Source: a virus. From it: DNA of 23,152 nucleotides. The position numbers and the translations under genes are program-made. Of the stretch, positions 6,578-12,796 are shown piece after piece. Location of the stretch: positions 1 to 23,152 of the IMG/VR virus record IMGVR_UViG_3300020457_000105. One strand, given 5' to 3'. How positions within the stretch are numbered: the first letter of the stretch is position 1; each line of letters begins with the position of its first letter. Under the pieces are notes generated by a model that saw nothing but the letters and a program-made list of their open reading frames with translations, made no database searches and was not told the DNA's origin.

Positions 6578-7165
6578 ATGGCGGATTTAATTACATTAGC
6601 AAGTTATAAAGAAGCAGAGGGCTTGAGTACTCCAAAAGAGGACTTGAGAATTAATGCGTTAATTCCTTCTGTGAGTCAATTAGTAAAAACTTATTGTGGT
6701 AACAGTATTGTAGATTTTTACTCTTCAAATAAAACGGAAGAGTTTAATATTGATTGGGGTACTCATGTAGTACAACTAACTGAAAGCCCTGTGAATGCAA
6801 TTGTAAGTGTGCAAGAACGTCAGTCATATTCTACGTCTTATACTACACTTACTACAGGCGCACATGAATATTACTTAGATACTACAACAGATAGTATTCT
6901 TAGAACTAACTCTGGAAGCTACCAAAACTGGCCTCGAGGAGTTGGTGCTGTTAAAGTAGTTTATACCGCAGGATACAGTGCAACACCAAAAGATTTAGAA
7001 CTTGCGGTAGTTGATTTAATTACTTACTACTTGAAAGACGAACACAAAGAGCGAAGAACAATACAGGGAGCTAGTATACAAAATGCTTCAAGTTCTTCAC
7101 AACGAGATAATGTTGCTTTTCCAGACCACATTAAGAGAGTCTTAGACTTATATAAGAACTTTTAA
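6578..7165 (+). CDS. Head-tail connector protein (HK97 gp6-like)
   Basis: This 195-residue protein lies directly after the capsid gene, the usual place of the first connector. The N-terminal segment LITLASYKEAEGLSTPKEDL and INALIPSVSQLVKTYCG (~4-41) is a typical adaptor opening of helices. A beta-rich middle with VVQLTESPVNAIVSV follows, then AVKVVYTAGYSATPKDLELA and VVDLITYYLKDEHKERR (~128-163), the TAGY-x-P...L..AV..L..Y signature of gp6-like connectors. It should form a ring under the portal. The ATG at 6578 lies 13 bases after the terminator T-tract and lacks any Shine-Dalgarno, so expression probably depends on readthrough and weak initiation. The stop overlaps the next start (TAATG). 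Confidence 0.82.
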   Translation: MADLITLASYKEAEGLSTPKEDLRINALIPSVSQLVKTYCGNSIVDFYSSNKTEEFNIDWGTHVVQLTESPVNAIVSVQERQSYSTSYTTLTTGAHEYYLDTTTDSILRTNSGSYQNWPRGVGAVKVVYTAGYSATPKDLELAVVDLITYYLKDEHKERRTIQGASIQNASSSSQRDNVAFPDHIKRVLDLYKNF

Positions 7166-8610
7166 TGTCAGCTTCTGGGTTAAAATTATTTTTAGGAGAT
7201 TTAGTAGAAACAATTAATGAATTACCAAGTTCTGGTATTTTAAGACAGACGTTAAATTTAGAGCCTCATACATTTAAGTTTACTCCAACACAGTTATATA
7301 ATACTTTGTTAAAAGCTCAAAAAGTGTACCAATCAGATGGGTGGAAGCTAACTAAAAAAGACAAAGAATTTATGAATAGGCGATGCTTTAAGTACGGAAA
7401 AATTCTTACAGAAGAAATAAAAGCATTAGGCGGAAAAGGGCTAGGAAAGGGTGGAGTAGTTTTTGAGTTTACTACTTCAACAGATGTTGATTTAAAACTA
7501 AGCCCAAGAATGGAATACTTACGTGAAAAAGGAATAGTTGTTCCACACGATGATGATGTATTTCAAAAGGTTAAATCATCTTATTATACATCTATGAATG
7601 CTATGTTTCAAGAGCTTCAGGATTACTTTGCAGGAAGGGGTTCATATAGAAGCGAAAAAACAGGAAAAGAAAGAACAAAAGGTTTTAGAGATAAAGCGGA
7701 TAAAGGTTTAGCTAAAGAATTTGGAAGTGTTGTTGAAGCAGGTCACGAGCACGGTGCAGGTATAGCAGAAACATCATTAAAACAATGTTGGGATCAAGCA
7801 TTCGAAGCAAATAAAGACGAACTAGCAAAGAGCGGAATTAAAAGCTCTAGAGCCTTACAAACTAGACTTAAAAAATTAGGATTTAATTTATCTGTTATAA
7901 GAGCCGACGACGGTGAAGGATTTGTAATTCAATTAGAAGACAGAGCAGGAAACGCTAGAGAAGGTGTTACTGTTAAAAATTTAAAAAATGAGTTTATAGC
8001 TGCTTGTAATAAAACTATTGAAAAAATTGATCTTGGAAAAATAAAAAGCTCTGACTCAATAGAGGAAAGAAACAGAAAATTAATTATTAAAGAAGTTGCA
8101 AAAGATTTTAAACGTCTTAAAAACGTAAAAGTAACTACTGAAAATACAAAAATTAAAAGGGCGCAAAAATCAAAGCAAACAGAAACTTTAGGAAAAGTAA
8201 AAACTAAAAAAAGTTCTGGGATTGATTTAAAAGGCAAACTTGCTATAACAGTGGGTAGAAGAAAAAAAGAAAGAAAGCCCCAACGACCAAGAATGGCTTT
8301 AGCAAATATATTAGGTGTTTTAAACGGTCAATTGCCAACTGTAGTCGCAAGAAATATGGGATCACCCAGACTTGAAAATAGAACAGGACGATTTGCGCAA
8401 AGTGTAAGAGCTACAGATGTAACACAGACAGCTCAGGGGTTTCCAAGTATTGGCTATACATATATGAAAGAAAGGTATGGGCCTTATGAAAGTACAAGCG
8501 GAACTCGCTTTGCAGACCCAGAAAGAGATCCTAGGCCTCTAATAGATCAGTCAATACGAGAAATTGTAATAGGATTCGGTTTAGGCAGAATATACACTAG
8601 GAGACAGTAA
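7165..8610 (+). CDS. Neck/tail-completion-like structural protein (481 aa)
   Basis: ATG 7165 overlaps the previous stop. I do not recognise the N-terminal ~300 residues, which are mostly helical and charged and include an AGHEHGAGIAETSLKQCWDQ segment (~193-212). A very Lys-rich linker spans ~300-372. The last ~107 residues (ALANILGVLNGQLPTVVARN, then GSPRLENRTGRFAQSV, SIGYTYMKERYGPYE, RDPRPLIDQSIREIVIGFG) resemble C-terminal regions of phage neck or tail-completion proteins of the HK97 gp10 group. Its position between connector and tail terminator supports a neck role. At 481 residues it is far longer than classical neck proteins (about 110-200), so a domain addition is likely. Assignment of the C-terminal domain is moderate; the N-terminal function is unknown. 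Confidence 0.6.
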   Translation: MSASGLKLFLGDLVETINELPSSGILRQTLNLEPHTFKFTPTQLYNTLLKAQKVYQSDGWKLTKKDKEFMNRRCFKYGKILTEEIKALGGKGLGKGGVVFEFTTSTDVDLKLSPRMEYLREKGIVVPHDDDVFQKVKSSYYTSMNAMFQELQDYFAGRGSYRSEKTGKERTKGFRDKADKGLAKEFGSVVEAGHEHGAGIAETSLKQCWDQAFEANKDELAKSGIKSSRALQTRLKKLGFNLSVIRADDGEGFVIQLEDRAGNAREGVTVKNLKNEFIAACNKTIEKIDLGKIKSSDSIEERNRKLIIKEVAKDFKRLKNVKVTTENTKIKRAQKSKQTETLGKVKTKKSSGIDLKGKLAITVGRRKKERKPQRPRMALANILGVLNGQLPTVVARNMGSPRLENRTGRFAQSVRATDVTQTAQGFPSIGYTYMKERYGPYESTSGTRFADPERDPRPLIDQSIREIVIGFGLGRIYTRRQ

Positions 8611-9062
8611 TGACCGCAAGAACATATGCATCAAGAAGAAAGCGTATTGTAGATGCTCTTGTAGAGAAGTTAAAAACGATAAACGGTCAAGGAGCTTTTC
8701 TAACAGATGTGGGTGAAAATGTACACCCAACTCTTAAATTTTGGGATGAAGTAGATGAATTCCCTGCTCTTCACTTAAATGCTGGGAGCGAGACAAGAGA
8801 GTATCAAACAGCGGGTGTAAGAGACAGATTTTTATCTGTAACAATTCGTTGTTATGTGCAGGAAGAAGATGCACAAGAAGCACTAAATGAGTTAATGGAG
8901 GATGTAGAGACAGTTATTGAAGATAACTCAAGATTGTCGTACACAGATAAAATGAATAATACATTTTTCACTCAACAGATTACCGTAATCAGTATTGACA
9001 CTGACGAAGGTGTACTCGAGCCTTTAGGAGTAGGCGAAATGCTTATAGAGGTTCGTTATTAA
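8610..9062 (+). CDS. Tail terminator protein (lambda gpU-like)
   Basis: This 150-residue protein starts at ATG 8610, overlapping the previous stop (TAATG). It opens with basic helix RRKRIVDALVEKLKTING, then HPTLKFWDEVDEFPALHLNA, RFLSVTIRCYVQEEDAQEAL, a helix NELMEDVETVIEDN, and ends with beta strands ITVISIDTDEGVLEPLGVGE and MLIEVRY. This alpha/beta order is typical of tail terminators and completion proteins, which cap the tail tube and join it to the head connector. Its location just before the tube gene is exactly where a gpU homologue is expected. No unusual features. Confidence 0.78.
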   Translation: MTARTYASRRKRIVDALVEKLKTINGQGAFLTDVGENVHPTLKFWDEVDEFPALHLNAGSETREYQTAGVRDRFLSVTIRCYVQEEDAQEALNELMEDVETVIEDNSRLSYTDKMNNTFFTQQITVISIDTDEGVLEPLGVGEMLIEVRY

Positions 9063-9125
9063 GAAAATTCTGACACGAATAAAAATTCACGATCAGTCTT
9101 TTCAAGTTCATAGGAGATAATAACT

Positions 9126-10748
9126 ATGGCCGAATATTTACATTTTAGTAGAGACTCGCGGCTCTACATGGAAAAAGACGGATATTTCTGGTCTATTCCT
9201 GTGCTTGACGGATTTAGTTTCTCTCAAGCAACAAATGCATCAGAGATAACGTTGAATGAAATGGAGGATGCTTCTGGTAGATCACGAAGAGGACGTAAAA
9301 TGTTTACTGACTCTCTGTCTGCTGCTGAATTCTCTTTCTCAACTTACATACGTCCTTTTAAATCAACAGGATCAAAAAGCAATACAAATGGTAAAGCAGA
9401 TAGTACTGCAAACCATCATCATGCAGTAGAAGAAGCTCTTTGGGTTGCAATGGCTGGACAAAATGTTTATGTACCAAGCACTGGTAAATTTAAGCATGGA
9501 GCGACTGGTGGTGCACTCTCTTCAATAGCGATCGCAAGTGGTGAAACTGATGCAGACTCTGGAGATAGAACAGATGGAACATATAATATTGCTATTCCTA
9601 CTGTAGGTGCTGATGCTGATGCAAGCGCAACAGTAACAGGAGGTACTCAACAAGGTGGAACAAACGCAGTTATAAAAGTAGTGGTTTCTAGCGGTACTGC
9701 AGTTGCAACAATTACAGAAAGAGGAACTAAGTTTGAAACTGGACAAAGCATTACTATTGGTGACGAGCTGATGGGTGGTGATGGTAGTGGGGACGCTTTA
9801 GTTCTTACTGCAACTTCAGAGTCCTTTACTTCCGATGCCACAGACTTAGATATTAACTTCTTTGACTCTAGCCGTGCGTCACTCGGAACGTTTAACTTAT
9901 ACTTTGTATTTAGTGATCGTTCTGATGGAAGACTACTTTACAAACTCAAAGATGCTGTAATTAACGAAGCATCCATTGACTTTGATATTGATGGTATTGC
10001 AACGGTTAACTGGTCAGGAATGGCAGGACAGATTCAAGAAGTTCCAACAGGGCTTAACGCAGGGCAATTTACAGCTCAGGATACCTTTCCTAACCCAGGA
10101 GCGGCAGGAGCAATCTGGATTGATACAAATGATAGCGATAAGTTTTATATATCAACTTCTGCTACAAATGCAGCAGGTAGCTGGTATGCAGTTATAGACG
10201 AAGGATCAACAGATACTGGAAACTTTATACGTAATCGACTGACTAACTTAACGTTAGCTCCTGAGACTGCTTTTAAAGCAGCTACAACGTTTACGAACTC
10301 AGCAGGATCTTCTGATAGCTATGAAACTGACTACTCTGTGGCAATTACGGGTGGAAACGTAACTATTAGTAACAATATTAGTTACTTGACTCCTGAAGAA
10401 CTCGGTAAGGTTAACCAACCAATCGAGCACGTTACAGGAACACGATCAGTTACTGGAAGCCTCACATGCTACTTAGCTAGCTCTGACGCAGCCACTAACA
10501 GAAGTCGTGACTTGTTTGCTGATCTGGTATCGGATGTTAATACAGTTATTAACAAGTTTGCTATTACACTTGCGGTGGGCGGAACGGATACTACGAAGCC
10601 TCGCTTCCAGATTATTATGCCGACTGCACACTTGGAAATACCTAGCCACTCTATCGAGGATGTGATTTCTTTGGAAACTAACTTCCACGGTCTGGGCACA
10701 GGTGTTAGCGAGGGTGACGAAGTAACGCTTAAATACATCGGAGTATAA
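9126..10748 (+). CDS. Major tail tube protein with beta-domain insertions (540 aa)
   Basis: AGGAG (9112-9116) lies nine bases before ATG 9126. The N-terminus LHFSRDSRLYMEKDGYFWSI then PVLDGFSFSQATNASEITLN, RSRRGRKMF and SAAEFSFSTYIRPF resembles phage tail-tube proteins, and the C-terminus (VTGSLTCYLASSD, FQIIMPTAHLEIPS, GTGVSEGDEVTLKYIGV) also fits. Two insertions interrupt this core. Residues ~126-240 are Gly/Ala/Thr/Asp-rich with GTKFETGQSITIGDELMGG. Residues ~305-365 contain GAIWIDTNDSDKFYIS and SWYAV, a pattern common in tail fibres. Typical tube proteins have about 150-350 residues, so these insertions probably decorate the outer tail surface. It ends in a double stop (TAATAA). Confidence 0.78.
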   Translation: MAEYLHFSRDSRLYMEKDGYFWSIPVLDGFSFSQATNASEITLNEMEDASGRSRRGRKMFTDSLSAAEFSFSTYIRPFKSTGSKSNTNGKADSTANHHHAVEEALWVAMAGQNVYVPSTGKFKHGATGGALSSIAIASGETDADSGDRTDGTYNIAIPTVGADADASATVTGGTQQGGTNAVIKVVVSSGTAVATITERGTKFETGQSITIGDELMGGDGSGDALVLTATSESFTSDATDLDINFFDSSRASLGTFNLYFVFSDRSDGRLLYKLKDAVINEASIDFDIDGIATVNWSGMAGQIQEVPTGLNAGQFTAQDTFPNPGAAGAIWIDTNDSDKFYISTSATNAAGSWYAVIDEGSTDTGNFIRNRLTNLTLAPETAFKAATTFTNSAGSSDSYETDYSVAITGGNVTISNNISYLTPEELGKVNQPIEHVTGTRSVTGSLTCYLASSDAATNRSRDLFADLVSDVNTVINKFAITLAVGGTDTTKPRFQIIMPTAHLEIPSHSIEDVISLETNFHGLGTGVSEGDEVTLKYIGV

Positions 10749-10750
10749 TA

Positions 10751-10818
10751 ACCCCTAAAAAATAATTCTTGACATTATTGGTGTTTTGAAATATAATATA
10801 GGGTAAAGATTAGGGGGT
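10751..10818 (+). repeat. Inverted repeat bracketing the second promoter
   Basis: ACCCCTAA (10751-10758) is complementary to TTAGGGGGT (10810-10818), with one extra G. The arms flank the promoter at 10769-10797. The right arm is shared with the left arm of the hairpin at 10812-10832. RNA from upstream could therefore form a competing structure, while RNA starting at the promoter cannot, because it lacks the left arm. Confidence 0.5.
10769..10797 (+). promoter_or_regulatory. Perfect sigma70 promoter between the two tube-like genes
   Basis: TTGACA (10769-10774), a 17-base spacer and TATAAT (10792-10797) match the sigma70 consensus exactly. The preceding A-rich bases resemble those before the promoter at 2938. 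Initiation is expected near 10804, giving a leader of about 49 bases before the start at 10853. It should drive the second tube-like gene and the chaperone, tape-measure and tip genes. Confidence 0.85.
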
Positions 10819-10832
10819 CTTTTTGGCCCCCT
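10812..10832 (+). terminator. Terminator-like hairpin in the leader after the promoter
   Basis: AGGGGGTC (10812-10819) pairs with GGCCCCCT (10825-10832), one pair being G-T, around a T5 loop; TTCTTATATT follows. It can terminate transcripts from the tube gene. Because it starts only about eight bases after the predicted start site, it may also act as an attenuator or a 5' stabilising stem for the new transcript. The weak T-tract leaves its efficiency uncertain. Confidence 0.65.
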
Positions 10833-10852
10833 TCTTATATTGAAGAGAAGAA

Positions 10853-11986
10853 ATGCCTAGTTTCAATTTTAAAAAGGAAGTTAAACTTTTTCTTGTACAT
10901 GACAGCAAAAAGTACAGGATAGATGTAAATCAAATTGACTTTGGGCAAACTTTTCAAGAAACAAGCTATCCTGTAAAAACGTTACACAACCAAAGTAGTT
11001 TTGAAGGTTCTGTAATTAATAGAGCAAATCCAGCAGAGTTCAGTTTTAATACTCCTCTGCTACAAGAAGAAAGACACAAAGTTGTATTTGATAGATTACT
11101 AGATTCTACAACTTTTGACTTATACATTTCAACTGAGTCTGATGATGTCTGGAAACTAGAAAAGTGCGTTATTCAAGATGGGACGTTCGAGATTAATAAA
11201 TCAAGACCCCTGAGATTAAGTATTTCTGGTGAGGCATCTAAGCTATCAAAACATAGTGGGGCTATACCAGGCACGCTACAAACAGCTGGTACCACTACTA
11301 CCACTTATATAGTGCCTGATCTCCCCACTCTTACTCTTGGGTCTGATGATGTTTCAAAAAGCATTGTTGGAATGACCGTATCGCTTCAGAATGATATAAA
11401 TTGGAATAATTATAATACGGTACAAGGAGCTACTACAGCTACAAATGCTGCAACATCTCAATATCCAACAAACTTTACTGTAGGAACAAAAGTTCTTTCA
11501 GGCACAATTAGTAAGTATTTAGACGACGAGTCTACAAGTGTACTTACTTGGAACAGTAACACAAGCTTAAGGTTAAGGGTAGGAAAAGACGTAGGAAAAG
11601 GCATAGCCAGTGTTACAGTTACAAGCGGAGGTACTGGATATTCATCCGCACCCACAGTTAGTTTCACAGGAGCAGGTGGTACAGGAGGAGCAGGAACGAC
11701 GGTACTTAGTAGTGGAGCAGTACAATCAGTAACAATTACTGCAGCAGGAAGAGGGTATACATCAAACCCAACAGTAGTATTTAATGGAGGTAGCCCCCTA
11801 GTTACAGCAGCAGGTACGTCAGCATTAACAGCTACTTCAGAAATAGTAGGAATAGATTTTAATATTACGAATTGTTCATTTACGAACAGAATGTCAACTC
11901 CAAATGTTTTTCGAGAAGAATATAATTGGAGAATGACACAAAACCCAACAGCGCTATCTAGCGTTATAACTTACACAACGACATAG
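10853..11986 (+). CDS. Second tail-tube-like / minor tail protein with GTGYSSAPTV repeats (377 aa)
   Basis: Residues 1-~145 (VKLFLVHDSKKYRIDVNQID, FGQTFQETSYPVKTLHNQSS, NRANPAEFSFNTPL, FDLYISTESDDVWKLEKCVI, SGEASKLSKHSG) have a tail-tube-like beta pattern, as does the C-terminal segment GIDFNITNCSFTNRMSTPN. Between them, a Thr/Asn-rich region is followed by two ~37-residue repeats (~251-325) containing GGTGYSSAPTVSFTG and GRGYTSNPTVVFNGG, a beta motif common in phage tail adhesion proteins. It probably forms a second tube subunit, a tube cap or a distal tail ring. Its own consensus promoter lies upstream, and the start at ATG 10853 has only a weak GAAGAGAAG site. Confidence 0.6.
   Translation: MPSFNFKKEVKLFLVHDSKKYRIDVNQIDFGQTFQETSYPVKTLHNQSSFEGSVINRANPAEFSFNTPLLQEERHKVVFDRLLDSTTFDLYISTESDDVWKLEKCVIQDGTFEINKSRPLRLSISGEASKLSKHSGAIPGTLQTAGTTTTTYIVPDLPTLTLGSDDVSKSIVGMTVSLQNDINWNNYNTVQGATTATNAATSQYPTNFTVGTKVLSGTISKYLDDESTSVLTWNSNTSLRLRVGKDVGKGIASVTVTSGGTGYSSAPTVSFTGAGGTGGAGTTVLSSGAVQSVTITAAGRGYTSNPTVVFNGGSPLVTAAGTSALTATSEIVGIDFNITNCSFTNRMSTPNVFREEYNWRMTQNPTALSSVITYTTT
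11601..11830 (+). repeat. Two tandem GTGY-S-x-P-T beta repeats within the tail protein
   Basis: Copy 1 encodes IASVTVTSGGTGYSSAPTVS and the following Gly/Ala-rich loop. Copy 2 encodes VQSVTITAAGRGYTSNPTVV and a similar loop. Shared positions are SVT(V/I)T, (T/R)GYxSxPTV and a Gly-rich turn. They are diverged at DNA level, so this is a domain repeat rather than a recent duplication. Confidence 0.7.
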
Positions 11987-12000
11987 GAGTATGTAATTTT

Positions 12001-12453
12001 ATGGAACTAAAAAAACTGGTAGTCGACAGCAAAGCGAAGTGGATTGATTTCGCTGGACTCGACGGGTTTTCGGTAGAGATAGCAAATCTCTCGCGAAAAG
12101 AATTAACAGGATTACGAAAAAAGTGTACTACAACTAAATTTAATCGAAAGTCTAGAATGGCAGAAGATGTTCTTGATGACGAAAAATTTGTTACAGAGTT
12201 TACACGTAAAACTGTGAAGAATTGGAAAGGCCTTACTTTGGCGCATTTAGAAACTTTAATTCTTGTTGATATAGAGGGGCAAGACCCTAATAAAGAAGTA
12301 GATTATTCAGAAGAAAATGCGGAAGTGTTAGTAAGTCAATCAACAGAATTTGATACTTGGCTCAATGAGGTAGTCTTTGATCTCGATAACTTTCGTAGCG
12401 AGCCAAAGAGAGACGTGCCTAAAAAGACTGGAGGAGCTGTTCCTAAATCTTGA
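12001..12453 (+). CDS. Tail assembly chaperone, upstream frame (gpG-like)
   Basis: This 150-residue protein lies just before the tape measure, overlapped by a second frame: the classical gpG/gpGT arrangement. AGGAG (11985-11989) lies 11 bases before ATG 12001. The protein is charged, with a beta-like N-terminus (KLVVDSKAKWIDFAGLDGFS), an helical middle (NWKGLTLAHLETLILVD) and an acidic-to-basic end, ending at TGA 12451. It should coat the tape measure before tube polymerisation. The downstream frame is entered in +1 (or -2), not the usual -1. Candidate slip sites are described in the next entry and the findings. Role is inferred mainly from position and overlap, since chaperones are poorly conserved. 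Confidence 0.72.
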   Translation: MELKKLVVDSKAKWIDFAGLDGFSVEIANLSRKELTGLRKKCTTTKFNRKSRMAEDVLDDEKFVTEFTRKTVKNWKGLTLAHLETLILVDIEGQDPNKEVDYSEENAEVLVSQSTEFDTWLNEVVFDLDNFRSEPKRDVPKKTGGAVPKS

Positions 12454-12796
12454 TTCTGGAATGACCGCAGAGCGGTACTTTGAGATGCAAGAACAAATGG
12501 GGCAGCCTGTAGAGGAAGAAAAAATTCCTCCAAGTATGGAAGATTTTCCTGATCTTGTTGCAGATGCTTTACAAATATTTAATCGGCTGGGGGACAGAGT
12601 TTATCCAGAAATTGGATACATCGGAAAAGACTATACAAACCTTAATTTATATATGGAGGTTTATGGAATAGAAGAAGAAGACAAAGATTTTCTTCTCGAA
12701 ATTATTGAATGGTTAGACGCCAGAGCTATCAAAAAATCCGCGGATCAATTAAAGCGGGAATATGATAAGATAAAGAGAAAATCTAGTGGCAAATAG
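12377..12796 (+). CDS. Tail assembly chaperone, downstream frame (T domain of gpGT)
   Basis: This open frame is +1/-2 to the preceding chaperone and overlaps it by 77 bases. Coding character looks good from CLKRLEELFLNLDSGMTAER onward: EIGYIGKDYTNLNLYMEVYG and DKDFLLEIIEWLDARAIKKS follow. The frame ends at TAG 12794-12796, overlapping the tape measure start. ATG 12377 lies within the upstream gene and has no ribosome site; ATG 12461 would give 112 residues, also without one. Translation by programmed frameshift is therefore likely, giving a fusion of about 265 residues if the shift occurs at 12421-12426. GMTAERYFEMQEQMG and the helical C-terminus resemble frameshifted chaperone extensions that bind tape measure. 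Exact start uncertain. Confidence 0.65.
   Translation: MISITFVASQRETCLKRLEELFLNLDSGMTAERYFEMQEQMGQPVEEEKIPPSMEDFPDLVADALQIFNRLGDRVYPEIGYIGKDYTNLNLYMEVYGIEEEDKDFLLEIIEWLDARAIKKSADQLKREYDKIKRKSSGK
12421..12426 (+). other. Candidate programmed frameshift site in the tail chaperones
   Basis: Upstream-frame codons CCT AAA AAG span 12418-12426. Lys-tRNA on AAG could re-pair two bases back on AAA; reading would continue AGA CTG GAG GAG CTG in the downstream frame. GGAGGA (12430-12435) just downstream is a Shine-Dalgarno-like element. A different slip before TGA 12451 cannot be excluded. Confidence 0.4.

Noticed and set aside
12430-12453. RF2-like +1 frameshift at the TCT TGA stop of the chaperone
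   Set aside because: The GGAGGA element lies about 15 bases from TGA, much farther than in the RF2 gene, and Ser-tRNA would pair poorly after a +1 slip, so the AAAAAG site is preferred.
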